NCBI RefSeq assembly: GCF_003026365.1
Contig: NZ_PYOM01000008.1
Span: 62,001-126,000, forward strand
Source: Photobacterium angustum
Lineage (GTDB): Bacteria > Pseudomonadota > Gammaproteobacteria > Enterobacterales > Vibrionaceae
Reading direction: 5' to 3'
Length of the DNA stretch: 64,000 nucleotides
Positions 9,532 through 19,470 of the stretch are shown here, one piece after another. The notes under the pieces are model-generated. The model ran no database searches. It had not been told where the DNA came from and saw nothing but the letters and a program-made list of their open reading frames with translations. Positions within the stretch are counted from its first letter, which is position 1. Each line of letters starts with the position of its first letter. A program made the translations under genes and the position numbers.

Positions 9532-10830
9532 TTACTTTTTAAGTGTAGTGATCTTCGTCGCTTTAATGTTGATAGCGCGGCGTAAACGTGCACGGCGCTC
9601 TGCGGCTGACTGATCTTGTGTTGGGTTATTCTTACGCCCTTCACGTTGACTGAAAGCAGGCTTTGAGTGCATACGCTCAAGTAATGCATCACGGCTCTTT
9701 GGTTCATAACCGATTAATTGAACACGGTGAATACGTTGACCGATCAAGCGTTCAATTTGCACTAATGTTAGTTCTTCTTCACGACTAACAAAAGAAATAG
9801 CATTACCTTTTTGTCCTGCACGACCTGTACGGCCAATGCGGTGAACGTAATCCTCTGCAAGGAAAGGCATGTCGTAGTTAACTACATAAGGTAAGCTCTG
9901 AATATCAAGACCACGAGCAGCAACTTCTGTTGCAACCATTACACGAGCTTTACCTTCTTTAAACTCTTCTAATGCACGACGACGAGCACTTTGTGCTTTA
10001 TCACCGTGGCAAAGTACTGCTTTAATACCGTCGAGTTTTAATTCTTTAACTAGTTGATTTGCTGTTTCTTTGTAATTAACGAAAACGAGTACTTGTTTCC
10101 AGTTCTTTTTACCTATTAATTCAGACAGCATTTCACGCTTGCGATCTTCATCAACAGGGTAAACCACGTGAGCAATAGTATCAGCAGTACTGTTTTCAGG
10201 TGTTACAGTAATACGTTGTGGTTTATGAAGAATATCAGATGCTAATGAATTCATTTGTGCTGATGACGTTGCTGAGAACAACATGGTTTGTGGCTTGGTG
10301 CGAATATCATCAAGAATAACGCGAATAGCACCAATAAAGCCCATATCAAGCATACGGTCAGCTTCATCAAATACTAAGAACTCTAGATTCGCAAGCGAAA
10401 CGTTATTCAATTCCATATGCTCGATTAAGCGACCTGGAGTTGCCACAAGAATATCAACACCTTGCTCAAGACGTTTTTCTTGCGTTGACATTTTCTTACC
10501 ACCAAAAATAGCAGTACAGTTTACGTCAGTATATTTTGCATACTCATTGATGTTGTTAGCAATTTGCTCTGCTAACTCACGAGTAGGTGCCAAAATTAGA
10601 GCACGAACATTAAAGCGGCTTTTTGATTTTGGTTTTTCAATTAATTTTTGAATAATTGGCAGTGAAAAAGCGGCAGTTTTGCCTGTACCTGTTTGTGCTA
10701 GTGCAAGAATATCAGCACCGCGACGTGCTTGAGGGATAGCTTTTTGTTGCACTGGTGTGAGTTTTTCATAACCTATTTCAGTTAATGCTTTAACTAAATC
10801 TTGAGAAAAACCTTGTGATAAGAATGACAT
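9532..10830 (-). CDS. DEAD-box ATP-dependent RNA helicase (RhlE-like)
   Basis: Cytoplasmic RNA helicase of 432 aa. Seen in order: Q motif around LTPVQQKAIP, Walker [34 protein letters not shown] and [11 protein letters not shown] short basic Arg/Lys-rich tail (about 385-432) replaces the long RG tail of DeaD. It resembles RhlE but is distinct from the fuller RhlE at 39156. It is the second of three DEAD-box genes in the window. Its messenger starts in a leader containing an imperfect 14-bp hairpin (10860-10897), which may be regulatory. Confidence 0.93.
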   Translation of the reverse strand: MSFLSQGFSQDLVKALTEIGYEKLTPVQQKAIPQARRGADILALAQTGTGKTAAFSLPIIQKLIEKPKSKSRFNVRALILAPTRELAEQIANNINEYAKYTDVNCTAIFGGKKMSTQEKRLEQGVDILVATPGRLIEHMELNNVSLANLEFLVFDEADRMLDMGFIGAIRVILDDIRTKPQTMLFSATSSAQMNSLASDILHKPQRITVTPENSTADTIAHVVYPVDEDRKREMLSELIGKKNWKQVLVFVNYKETANQLVKELKLDGIKAVLCHGDKAQSARRRALEEFKEGKARVMVATEVAARGLDIQSLPYVVNYDMPFLAEDYVHRIGRTGRAGQKGNAISFVSREEELTLVQIERLIGQRIHRVQLIGYEPKSRDALLERMHSKPAFSQREGRKNNPTQDQSAAERRARLRRAINIKATKITTLKK

Positions 10831-10859
10831 GCTTTGTTCCTAAACTGTCGGCTATAGCC

Positions 10860-10897
10860 GATTACATTCATAAACTCAGTTGCTTATGGATGTAATC
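10860..10897 (-). promoter_or_regulatory. Hairpin in the leader of the RhlE-like gene
   Basis: Two 14-base arms (10860-10873 and 10884-10897) are complementary with one mismatch around a 10-base loop. The short palindrome GGCTATAGCC lies next to it. Both sit 20-70 bp upstream of the helicase start. A regulatory role is inferred only from position. Confidence 0.4.
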
Positions 10898-11087
10898 ATC
10901 TTGCCGTTAAAATGGTGGCATATTATAGTTGATTTTAGGTTAATCCGCTATCTTAACGTCATATGTTAGTGGTTTTGATTAAAGCTTCTTTCATTTGTAT
11001 TTTTTGTCGTGACAATAAGTATCTTTATATGAGCGAGAGATGCTTATAGGGTATCATTTGGCCATAAATATAACATATTAGAATAAA

Positions 11088-12557
11088 ATGGCAGCTTCAA
11101 AGAAAAACAATAAGAAAAGTTACATTATCTTTGTACTTAGTCTGATATTTACTTTCATCGTTTCGCTACTGTACTCCTACATTGCAGGACATAGCGTTAA
11201 TGAATCTGTCGCTTATGAAATATATACTGCTGTTCATGAACCAGAAGAAAAGGTGATACGCAGTCATTATAACCAAATCCCTAAAGATCAACGACAAGCG
11301 ATGTTAGAACAAATCGTAGTGGATAATAAGGATTTGAAGGGTATATTCTATATTAAAGACGGTAAATATATTTATTCAGACCGTGATGTATCTATTAAGA
11401 AAGATATTGTTGCAGACTTATCAAATAAAGTGGATGAATATAAAAATAAAGCTGTTTATTATTATATCGATAAAAAAGATATTTATGGTTCTCCCGCTTT
11501 TATTTATATGTTTAAATTTGGCAGTGGTTTCTATCAAATGATTTTCTATCAAGAAGCGATCACGCCTCCAAGTAGTATATTTAGCTCCTATGTTGTGAGT
11601 AACATCGATAATACGATTTTATCCGGAAATAATGAAGATACCTTTACTATTGCAGAGGATACACTGCATGGCTTAAGTCTTAGCGTTATTACAGGAATAT
11701 CACTTTCACATTTTTTAGATATTTATTTGATTGCATTTCTTCCTGTTTTAATGATTATTTTACTCATTCCTTCAGTGATTGAAAAAGTTCAAGTTAGACA
11801 AGATAATATCTTAATTGATATTAATGCAGGTATTAGAAATAAAGAATTTATTCCTTTTTATCAAGGCGTGTATTCTATTGAAAAGAATCGATTTGTTGGC
11901 GTTGAGTTACTTTGTCGTTGGAATTATAAAAAGCAAAAAATATTGTCACCTGCTAGCTTTATTAATATTTTAGAAGATTCAGGGCAAATCAACACAGTTA
12001 CGTTAGAGTTACTTAATCAGTTAGCCATTGATCAAGAACTTCTTGATACAATCAACTCAGATATGTATTTTTCAGTAAATGTCACTGTTAATATGCTATT
12101 GGATGATTATTTTGTTGAAAGTGTTATTCATTTTTTAACGCAGAACCCTCGTTTAAAAAATAGAATAACGTTTGAGTTAACTGAACGTGATAAGCGTTTT
12201 GATTATATAGCAGATGTTAAAGAAGCAATGTGTTTACTGCATTCTCATAGTGTTAAATGGGCACTGGATGATTTTGGCACAGGGTATTCTAACTTTTTAA
12301 CGATGCATAAGCTGCCGATTGATATTATTAAAGTAGACCGGATGTTTATATCCTCTAAAAATGACATTATTTCCTTTGATATATTAACAAAAATTATCGA
12401 TCTTTTAGATACATGGAAACTTCCAATTATAATGGAAGGGGTAGAAACAGAAGAAGAGTTGAATAAAGTTAAGAATTTATCAATCGACTTGATTCAAGGT
12501 TACTATTTTAGCAAACCATTATCAGTGGATGACTTTATCAAATACGCCAGATCTTAA
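11088..12557 (+). CDS. Membrane EAL-domain cyclic-di-GMP phosphodiesterase
   Basis: Inner-membrane enzyme of 489 aa predicted to hydrolyse c-di-GMP. TM1 lies at about 15-33, a periplasmic sensor region at about 35-205, TM2 at about 206-227, and the EAL domain at 240-489. Catalytic signatures appear intact: ELLCRW (the EAL motif), NVTVNML, FELTERD, DDFGTGYSN, IKVDRMF, EGVETEEE and QGYYFSKP. The periplasmic part lacks an obvious CSS motif, so it is not a clear member of the disulphide-sensing group. No GGDEF domain is present. It stands alone between terminators. Activity is inferred from the conserved motifs; the signal is unknown. Confidence 0.9.
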   Translation: MAASKKNNKKSYIIFVLSLIFTFIVSLLYSYIAGHSVNESVAYEIYTAVHEPEEKVIRSHYNQIPKDQRQAMLEQIVVDNKDLKGIFYIKDGKYIYSDRDVSIKKDIVADLSNKVDEYKNKAVYYYIDKKDIYGSPAFIYMFKFGSGFYQMIFYQEAITPPSSIFSSYVVSNIDNTILSGNNEDTFTIAEDTLHGLSLSVITGISLSHFLDIYLIAFLPVLMIILLIPSVIEKVQVRQDNILIDINAGIRNKEFIPFYQGVYSIEKNRFVGVELLCRWNYKKQKILSPASFINILEDSGQINTVTLELLNQLAIDQELLDTINSDMYFSVNVTVNMLLDDYFVESVIHFLTQNPRLKNRITFELTERDKRFDYIADVKEAMCLLHSHSVKWALDDFGTGYSNFLTMHKLPIDIIKVDRMFISSKNDIISFDILTKIIDLLDTWKLPIIMEGVETEEELNKVKNLSIDLIQGYYFSKPLSVDDFIKYARS

Positions 12558-12575
12558 TATAAATCCAGATAATAT

Positions 12576-12614
12576 AAAGCCCACATATTACTTGATGCGA
12601 TATGTGGGCTTTTA
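12576..12614. terminator. Terminator after EAL gene
   Basis: AAAGCCCACATAT pairs with ATATGTGGGCTTT around an 11-13-base loop and continues into TTTATC. It is placed between convergent genes. Confidence 0.8.
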
Positions 12615-12620
12615 TCATTT

Positions 12621-12660
12621 ATTGCTATTGCTATTGCTATTGCTATTGCTATTGCTATTG
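12621..12660. repeat. Hexanucleotide microsatellite (ATTGCT)n
   Basis: Six perfect ATTGCT units plus a partial ATTG form a 40-bp simple repeat just beyond the terminator and 14 bp before the end of the convergent ATPase gene. It is non-coding in both directions. Confidence 0.95.
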
Positions 12661-12673
12661 ATATTTAAAGTTA

Positions 12674-14320
12674 TTACTTAAATTCAGCTTTGCGCATACG
12701 GTTAAGTACAGCCATTACCTCAATTACACGAGGTTTCGACATTTCGCCGTATTTAGGCATCATATCAGCCCAATTATCATGCAGCATGTTAGCGAATGCA
12801 CGCGCAGGGACTTTTTCCCAACCTTTAAGTTGTGCAAGTTGGAACCATAAGTAACCAATAGCAAGTAACTGACTAGGATGAGCCACTTGTTCTAACGCCT
12901 GTAAATCAACGTATTCACGACCAAAGCGTAACGATGTTTTATCTTTCACTTGAATACGGAATTTTCCTTCTTCAAGTAACGCTTGCAGCGCGCTACGGTT
13001 TATTTGGCGCGTGCGAGGACGAACAATAACTTCTGTGCCTTCAGCTTTACGTCGGGTAGGGTGAGAAGCAACAACTTCACGTGCTTTATCTGTTACATCT
13101 ACTGCTTCATAGTTATGCATCTGAATAACAGTATCGGCAACATCTAAATAGTCACCAGAGCCACCCATAACAAGCATTACTGATATATCATGCTGATCGC
13201 GAAGTAAAGCTATACGGTCAACAAGTGGCGTAATTGGCTCATCATCTTTACAAATCAGAGCCTGCATGCGCTCATCACGGATCATAAAGTTTGATGCAGA
13301 AGTATCTTCATCAATCAATAATGCTTCAGCACCAGCTTCGATCGATTCTTGTAACCAAGAAGCTTGTGAAGTTGAACCTGATGCATTTTGGCTAGTAAAT
13401 GCTGTGGTGTCTTTGCCCATAGGTAAGTTGCTGATGTAAGGCGATAGATCAACATTATGAACACAACGACCATCTTCAGCGCGTATCTTAGCGGCATTAT
13501 AATTGGTTACCACGTACTCACGACCATCACCAGGGATATGATCGTAAACAGAACGCTCAATGGCACTTAATAGCGTTGATTTACCATGAAAACCACCACC
13601 AACAATTAAAGTAATTCCCTCAGGAATACCCATACCACGGATTTTACCTTTGTGTGGCGCTTCAAGCTCTACTGCTAGGTTATCAGGGCTTGTAAAAGGT
13701 ACAGCATTCGGAAGTGGTAAATCACTGTTACCAGCAAGGCGAGGAAGAATACTACCATCAGCAACAAAAGCTAATAGCTTATGTTCTTTTAACTGTGCAC
13801 GAAGTGCTACTTGATCTTCTGCTGCTTCACAGTGGGCCTTTAACTCTTCCATTGGTAATTCGCGTGCAATCGTTGCACGGCGGATCATTTTTGGTAGGTG
13901 GAAAGTTAATAGATTCATTGTACGCTTAGCAATGATGGTACGACCGTCAGCCGGAAGGTTTACACGAAAACGTAATTCGATACCTTCATCATCAAATACC
14001 ACTGCTGTACGGTCAAGGATCACCTGTCCAGGCATATCAATAAGTACTGCATTATCTTGTTGTGATAAATCAGCAAAAAAGCGAGCAATAAAATCTCGTG
14101 CTGCACATTGATAGACTGAAGATTTTTCACGTAACCATTCTAAGTCTGTAAGTGACCATGCACGACGAGCACGTACTCGAGAAGCCGGAGCAAACGGATC
14201 CGATTGAACGGTATCAATATAAAAGTCGAAATCAACGAAGTGGTATTCACCGCGCATACTCGTATAGCTGCGGTAATTATGACGGTCAATTTTATGGAGT
14301 TTGGCTTCGAGTAATTGCAT
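12674..14320 (-). CDS. Predicted ATPase of the ABC class
   Basis: Cytoplasmic soluble ATPase of 548 aa from this start, matching the 'predicted ATPase of the ABC class' family (PF09818). Walker A is GGGFHGKST near residue 250, and the LIDEDTSASNFM segment carries the Walker B acidic residues. There are no transmembrane segments, so it is not a transporter component in itself. I chose ATG 14320 (MQLLEAKLHKID) because a GAGG lies at ideal spacing upstream. An ATG at 14350 would add ten residues without a ribosome site. The cellular role of the family is not established. It is monocistronic, convergent with the EAL gene. Confidence 0.85.
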   Translation of the reverse strand: MQLLEAKLHKIDRHNYRSYTSMRGEYHFVDFDFYIDTVQSDPFAPASRVRARRAWSLTDLEWLREKSSVYQCAARDFIARFFADLSQQDNAVLIDMPGQVILDRTAVVFDDEGIELRFRVNLPADGRTIIAKRTMNLLTFHLPKMIRRATIARELPMEELKAHCEAAEDQVALRAQLKEHKLLAFVADGSILPRLAGNSDLPLPNAVPFTSPDNLAVELEAPHKGKIRGMGIPEGITLIVGGGFHGKSTLLSAIERSVYDHIPGDGREYVVTNYNAAKIRAEDGRCVHNVDLSPYISNLPMGKDTTAFTSQNASGSTSQASWLQESIEAGAEALLIDEDTSASNFMIRDERMQALICKDDEPITPLVDRIALLRDQHDISVMLVMGGSGDYLDVADTVIQMHNYEAVDVTDKAREVVASHPTRRKAEGTEVIVRPRTRQINRSALQALLEEGKFRIQVKDKTSLRFGREYVDLQALEQVAHPSQLLAIGYLWFQLAQLKGWEKVPARAFANMLHDNWADMMPKYGEMSKPRVIEVMAVLNRMRKAEFK

Positions 14321-14529
14321 ATCGCCTCGATATCGTTCGTTATGGTGCACAGCACCGAGAATCTAGTGTGTTCGGGGGCTGGATATTACACTAAAGTCTG
14401 ATATTTAGCATGTAAACTTTAAACGAGAACACAATAATTAGCGTTTTTTATTATTGCTTTAAATGTGTCGTTTCCTTAGGTTTATAGTTTAGTTAATAAG
14501 GTGTGACTTGTAGTGAGGATTCATCATTC

Positions 14530-14868
14530 GTGCTTAATACATTATTCGTTTATGGCACTTTGGCGCCAGAACAATCTAATGCCTATGTGCTTTCTGATTT
14601 GAAAGGTTCTTGGCAAAAAGCGAGCGCAATTGGATTTATTTACCCAAACGGTAAAGGAGCGACATTAGGTTATCCTGCTTTTGTACCGCAATCAGAAGGG
14701 GAACGTGTTCAAGGCTTACTCTTTACGTCTGATGATTTAACAACGCATTGGCAGCGAATTGATGAGTTTGAAGGCGAGGGGTATGACCGTGTAGTGATCA
14801 CCGTTATTCTTGACGATGGCTCTGAACAATCGGCATTTGTGTATCGTTTAAGTCCAAGTGAAATGTAA
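14530..14868 (+). CDS. Gamma-glutamylcyclotransferase-like (AIG2/GGCT fold) protein
   Basis: Small cytoplasmic protein of about 112 aa with the GGCT signature FVYGTLAP at its N-terminus and the acidic segment IDEFEGEGYDRV, whose glutamate is the usual catalytic residue. The family cyclises gamma-glutamyl amines to pyroglutamate, but the substrate here cannot be read from the sequence. The GTG at 14530 is preferred because GAGGA sits about 10 bp upstream and family members start just before the YGTL motif. A GTG at 14503 would add nine residues. Confidence 0.82.
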   Translation: MLNTLFVYGTLAPEQSNAYVLSDLKGSWQKASAIGFIYPNGKGATLGYPAFVPQSEGERVQGLLFTSDDLTTHWQRIDEFEGEGYDRVVITVILDDGSEQSAFVYRLSPSEM

Positions 14869-14896
14869 GTCAGTCTGGCAATATTATAGAGATATA

Positions 14897-14933
14897 AAAA
14901 ACAAGAGCGCTATTAATAGCGCTCTTGTTTTTA
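14897..14933. terminator. Bidirectional terminator
   Basis: Near-perfect palindrome (ACAAGAGCGCTATT/AATAGCGCTCTTGT) flanked by A- and T-runs between convergent genes. It can serve both strands. Confidence 0.92.
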
Positions 14934-14944
14934 AATAAATTTGC

Positions 14945-15322
14945 TTATCGACGACCGAGAACTTTAATGCCTGCACTGCCATCTTCAGCACGGCCATGCA
15001 CTTGAATATCTGTTACACAGCGCTCATAAGAGAAGCGACGCCAATCTGTTTTTTCGTTTTTATCTAATTTGCGTTGAAACTGGAATACGCGCGAAGAGCC
15101 ATTTTGAAATTTAAAGACTACTTTTGTTAAAAACACATCACGTTCAGCTTTAATCTGAATCGATTTAGTATTACGACAAAGTGGTACAGGGATCTTAGCG
15201 TGACTATTTTTAGCTTCAAGAAGAATAGTACGACCTAATGTAAATGTATCAGCTGAAGCTGTTGTTGAAAATGCCATCGTAGAAAGCATAATTGCAGCAG
15301 CCATTGTCGCTTTTAGTTTCAT
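14945..15322 (-). CDS. Secreted DUF2541 (YaaI-like) protein
   Basis: Small exported protein of 125 aa with a signal peptide ending near ASA-DT (about residue 24). The mature part has the DUF2541 pattern: PLCRNTKSIQIKAERD and a second cysteine in ERCVTDIQVHG, allowing one disulphide. E. coli YaaI shows the same LPVCR-IQL arrangement. It is periplasmic by inference and its function is unknown. It is monocistronic, sharing the bidirectional terminator with the GGCT gene. Confidence 0.82.
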   Translation of the reverse strand: MKLKATMAAAIMLSTMAFSTTASADTFTLGRTILLEAKNSHAKIPVPLCRNTKSIQIKAERDVFLTKVVFKFQNGSSRVFQFQRKLDKNEKTDWRRFSYERCVTDIQVHGRAEDGSAGIKVLGRR

Positions 15323-15558
15323 AAAGAAATCTCACAAGTAAAAACTGCACTGATTATAATGAGATAAATTCGAAATGGTTAAATAATGAGTTGTAAGTAT
15401 CTGTAATTTAGTAATACAGAACATATGTCAAATAGTTGGGTGTTTTTTGTTTTATTTTGGTTAGGTTGTCGATATTTGAAAATCAGTTTGAACAATAATG
15501 TAAAAAAGGAAAAATGTGGTGCCGTCTGAAAGGAGATGACACCGTTAATTATTAATAG

Positions 15559-17487
15559 TTAGCCAGCCGAGCGACCACCAATACATTGGCTTAAGAAATT
15601 ATCAACTTTTCTCGCAAGTTTCCTTGCTTGTCTTGGTGTTCCATAATGGTGGCCAACGTTATTCATTTCCCAGTACTCTACATTTTTTCCTGCTTTCTTT
15701 GCCGCTTCGACAAAACGACGTGATTGGTCTGGGATCACAACAGCATCACTGTCACCTTGAATGACTAACAGAGGTGCATTCATATTATTAACGAAATTGA
15801 TTGGCGATTGCTGTGCGCGTTGCTGCTTCATCTCTGGATCGTTGAAATCACCAATATAGTTTACCCAAATATCTTCATATCGCTTCCATGGTTCAGGGAA
15901 GTTTTTTACCATCAGCTCAAGATCAGATATGCCGAAAATATCAACACCACAAGAAAATTTATCGGGAGTCAGTGTCATACCGACTAAGGTTGCGTACCCA
16001 CCGTAACTAGCACCCATAATAGCGACATTGTTCGGATCTGTTATTCCTTGCTCTACTGCCCAATTAACACCATCAATTAGGTCGTTATGCATGGCTTTAG
16101 AGAATTCACCATAGCCTGAAGATGTAAACTCATAGCCGTAACCTGTAGATCCCCTGAAATTAACTTGAATAACCGCATAGCCACGGTTGGCAAGTAACTG
16201 TGCTTCACTATTAAAGTCCCAGTAGTCGCGAGCATGTGGTCCACCGTGAACCAGTAATACTGTTGGAAGGTTATTGGCTTTAATGCCCTTAGGTAGGGTG
16301 ATATAACCGTTGAGGGTTAAACTATCTCGACTCGTGAACTGAATGGGCTTTTGGCTGGCAAGGTACTGCGAGTAATGATGTGATTTACTTTGTGATAAAA
16401 GCTCTTTCTTATCGTTAGTTGCATCATACAAGTAAATATAATAGCCGTATTCATTATATTGCTTAACAGTGAATTTCTCATTTTTATTGTCAGTGCTAAA
16501 AATAAATATTCCATTTTTGCCTTTTTGATAAAAATTAGAGGCTAATTTTTTATAATTAGGATTAAAAGTTATGATTTCTTGATAATCAGGATAACTGGCT
16601 GCTAATGCTGGAGCATGATTATTGTCATAGTAATATTTGTCTACATCAACAGTATCATTTGAATAAAGAGTATTAATGGCATTTGTTGCAAGATCTAGCT
16701 CAATAAGTTGAGTCTTGTCAGAATTATTGTTGGCTAAAATAGTTAGGGTATTCTTGCTATGATTCATCATAGCATTGGCAACCTTACCATTTTCACCAGC
16801 ATCAAATAATAATTTATTAGTGCCGAATTGATATATTTTTCTCTTATCTTTTATATAAGCGAAAATTGAACCGCCTTTAACTCTGTCGTCAATAATGAAT
16901 CCATCTATTGTTAGCTCTTTATCGACTTTAAACAATAATGTTTCTTTTTTTGTTTTAATATTTAATCGGTATAAGTTGTACGCTTTAGCATTCCCACCGT
17001 TATGCCTTACAAGAATATTTTCCGGATCGTTGCGTAATTTATCTACGACATATATCTGGTTATCTTTATCATAAAAAGGGGTTAATTGCCGTGTTGGAAA
17101 CTTTGTATCTAAAAAGAATATTTTAGATTTCATATCGTCAAAGTGAGGCACATAAATAATGCGACGGCTATCAGGCATCCATTCGAAGAATGGAATCGAG
17201 CTGCTAAATTTACTAGTTTCACCGGTTTTTAAGTTCTTGAAGTGTAGCGCAGTAAAAGGGTTACCATTGTTGTCAAAACTCTCTTTCAACCAAGCTAGTT
17301 TTTCACCATCAGGTGAGATTTGGTATGAATGTGTACCGTTTGTTGCTGTAGTAAGATCTTTAAAATCTAGCAAGATAGGTAGTTTTTGAGCTACCAAAGA
17401 CTGGTGCGTTGCTTCTTTGGGCTGTGCGCAACCAGAAATTAATAAAATCAAAGTAAAGCTTTGTATTATGTATTTTATAAGTTTCAT
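15559..17487 (-). CDS. S9-family prolyl oligopeptidase-type lipoprotein
   Basis: Cell-envelope serine peptidase of 642 aa. A lipoprotein signal ends in the lipobox LISGC (lipidated Cys20). Residues about 40-370 form a divergent beta-propeller with WD40-like blades. The C-terminal alpha/beta hydrolase domain carries the nucleophile Ser494 in MGASYGGYA, an aspartate in QGDSDAVV (about 579-581) and a histidine in VGHHYG (613/614). The oxyanion region HGGPHARDYW is conserved. It probably cleaves short peptides in the periplasm. The propeller half is markedly Asn/Lys-rich compared with the catalytic half. It is monocistronic. Confidence 0.92.
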   Translation of the reverse strand: MKLIKYIIQSFTLILLISGCAQPKEATHQSLVAQKLPILLDFKDLTTATNGTHSYQISPDGEKLAWLKESFDNNGNPFTALHFKNLKTGETSKFSSSIPFFEWMPDSRRIIYVPHFDDMKSKIFFLDTKFPTRQLTPFYDKDNQIYVVDKLRNDPENILVRHNGGNAKAYNLYRLNIKTKKETLLFKVDKELTIDGFIIDDRVKGGSIFAYIKDKRKIYQFGTNKLLFDAGENGKVANAMMNHSKNTLTILANNNSDKTQLIELDLATNAINTLYSNDTVDVDKYYYDNNHAPALAASYPDYQEIITFNPNYKKLASNFYQKGKNGIFIFSTDNKNEKFTVKQYNEYGYYIYLYDATNDKKELLSQSKSHHYSQYLASQKPIQFTSRDSLTLNGYITLPKGIKANNLPTVLLVHGGPHARDYWDFNSEAQLLANRGYAVIQVNFRGSTGYGYEFTSSGYGEFSKAMHNDLIDGVNWAVEQGITDPNNVAIMGASYGGYATLVGMTLTPDKFSCGVDIFGISDLELMVKNFPEPWKRYEDIWVNYIGDFNDPEMKQQRAQQSPINFVNNMNAPLLVIQGDSDAVVIPDQSRRFVEAAKKAGKNVEYWEMNNVGHHYGTPRQARKLARKVDNFLSQCIGGRSAG

Positions 17488-17635
17488 GATGTTCTCAATA
17501 TAGCCAACTAAATATAAAAATATAATAAATGAATTATTATGCTTGTATTATGAATTATTAATAATTTACATGCTGTTTATAGCAAAATTGCGATCGAAAT
17601 AGTGCTTGCTTAAAATTCAGCTGATAGGACTTAAT

Positions 17636-18103
17636 ATGCTTGAAATTTCGAGATATACAGAAAGGGATCAAGAGGGTGTAAAAGCGGTGTCTTTATTTGA
17701 GGATCAAATCCTATTTGCCGCGACAGCAGAAGATTTTTTAGAAAGTGACTCTGCAACAATGCATCTTCATGTGATTAAGCAGGATGACCATATTGTAGGC
17801 TTTTTTAAAATAGATATTGCTTACTTTCGTGATGTGGATTTTTGCTCTGAAAATTGTATTGGTTTGCGAACCTTTGTTATAGACCAAAAGTTACAAGGTA
17901 AGGGTATTGGTAAACAAGCATTAATGGCGTTATTTACTTATTTAGCGAAGTACTACTCAAACTATCAAAGGGTTTATTTAACAGTAAATTGTAAAAATAC
18001 AGTGGCAAGGCGTTGTTATGAAAAGGCTGGTTTCGCTTTTACAGGTGAACGTTATCTGGGAGGTTTATTTGGGCCACAAGAAATTATGTGTCATGACATT
18101 TAA
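17636..18103 (+). CDS. GNAT-family N-acetyltransferase
   Basis: Cytoplasmic acetyltransferase of 155 aa. Motif A with the acetyl-CoA P-loop appears as QGKGIGKQALMALF, and motif B as N-x-x-ARRCYEKAGFAFTGER. The start is set at ATG 17636, preceded by AGGA at six bases. A TTG at 17606 would add ten residues with no ribosome site. The substrate is not apparent, and no pathway genes adjoin it. Confidence 0.88.
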   Translation: MLEISRYTERDQEGVKAVSLFEDQILFAATAEDFLESDSATMHLHVIKQDDHIVGFFKIDIAYFRDVDFCSENCIGLRTFVIDQKLQGKGIGKQALMALFTYLAKYYSNYQRVYLTVNCKNTVARRCYEKAGFAFTGERYLGGLFGPQEIMCHDI

Positions 18104-18486
18104 GGTAGCCGAATTACGTTATTATTAATTGATAGTATTTCGCATTAGCCTTATTTGGAATAATGAGGCATATATCACATCCCTATGTGTATCGTTTTTT
18201 TATTTTGCTTATATTTAGTGAATTAGAGCGCACTTTTTATTTGTTACTAAAAAAGAGTTTTATTCGCTAATTTTAAGCTAGTGTACGGAGGTAAAGCTCT
18301 GTAAAAAATCAAATGTAACCAAAAGTAAAAAATTTTTAGTTTTATTTACCGTATCGACTGGTCATATTGGCTGTTATGTTGCATTCTAAACCCACAATAA
18401 AGATTAAAAACCTAATAAAACCAGATGTTTATGCTTATTTGGTATTTATTGGTTACAGTTGCTAGATAACATCCAAGGTACAAAAT
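18104..18486. other. Non-coding AT-rich interval
   Basis: A 380-bp gap between two plus-strand genes. I see no ORF of credible composition, no strong hairpin with a T-run and no repeat. It presumably carries the promoter of the downstream phosphotransferase. Confidence 0.5.
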
Positions 18487-19383
18487 ATGAATAGAGCCCA
18501 GCTAAAAAATATTGCTGAAAAATCGTTTTTCGCAATGTTCCGACAAAAAGCTGATGTATGTGATATTCAGGAAACCTTTTATGGTTGGGTTGTATTTCTT
18601 GCCACAGGGAAGGCAAAGATTGTTGTTAAGTTTTCACGAGAAGTGGGTCGAATAAGTAAAGAAGTCGCATGTTTACAGAAGTTACGCTCTATTGTGAGTT
18701 GTCCTGTGCCGCAGATCTATTTATTTGGTCGAGAAGAAGGGTATGACTATATCGTGCTAGATTGGCTCGAAGGTCGACCTGCGAATGAGTTACCTAATAA
18801 TAAATTCGCTATAGAGACATTCCGTGAAGATTACACAGATATTTTACTCGCATTACATGAGCATAATCATCCGCAAGGCTTTGAATTAAATAATGGAGGC
18901 TTTGATGGTGATTTTAATAACGCGTTCGATGACTGGATGAAGGATGTATACAAATATCTATCTTGTTCAGCATCGCCATTTAGTTCAAAGATCAAATATC
19001 AATATACTGAGCTATGGGAACGTCGTAGAGAAATATTAGCACCAATTGCTCATGAAGCGTCTTCTTTCGTTCACGATGATTGCCATTTGGCGAATGTACT
19101 ATTTGATCCTAATACGTTTAAAGTTGCAGGATTGCTTGATCCTTGTGATAGCGGTTTCAAACACCGTGAACTCGATGTGATCCATTTATTTGATGTACGT
19201 GGTGATACGCATATCGCCGAACGCTATATTGAAAAACGTCAGTTAGATGATGGCTTTGAAGCACGACGTTATTTCTTTAGTTTGTGGGATGATGCAAAAC
19301 ACAGTCGAAATATGGGTTGGTATGATGAAAACTGGTTAGCAAATAAGTTTAATAAGTTTGAAGCAGCCATGAGTATGCAATGA
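18487..19383 (+). CDS. Aminoglycoside-phosphotransferase/choline-kinase-like protein
   Basis: Protein-kinase-like small-molecule phosphotransferase of 298 aa. The catalytic loop is HDDCHLANVLF (Asp197/198 and Asn203), and the metal-binding segment is GLLDPCDSGF (Asp218). An N-terminal lobe lysine in KIVVKFSRE (about Lys48) would bind ATP. The family includes antibiotic-inactivating and metabolic kinases. The residues here do not reveal the substrate, and no resistance context is present, so a metabolic kinase is more likely. It stands alone. Confidence 0.83.
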   Translation: MNRAQLKNIAEKSFFAMFRQKADVCDIQETFYGWVVFLATGKAKIVVKFSREVGRISKEVACLQKLRSIVSCPVPQIYLFGREEGYDYIVLDWLEGRPANELPNNKFAIETFREDYTDILLALHEHNHPQGFELNNGGFDGDFNNAFDDWMKDVYKYLSCSASPFSSKIKYQYTELWERRREILAPIAHEASSFVHDDCHLANVLFDPNTFKVAGLLDPCDSGFKHRELDVIHLFDVRGDTHIAERYIEKRQLDDGFEARRYFFSLWDDAKHSRNMGWYDENWLANKFNKFEAAMSMQ

Positions 19384-19470
19384 GTTTGAGGGAAATAGTT
19401 GCCTATTTCCCTTTGTAAGTATTATGTTTTGTAAGGTATGGGTATTAAAGAATAATGAAAAGGTTAACTT

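Noticed and set aside
12621..12660. CRISPR-like array
   Set aside because: Contiguous 6-bp units without spacers are a microsatellite, not CRISPR repeats.
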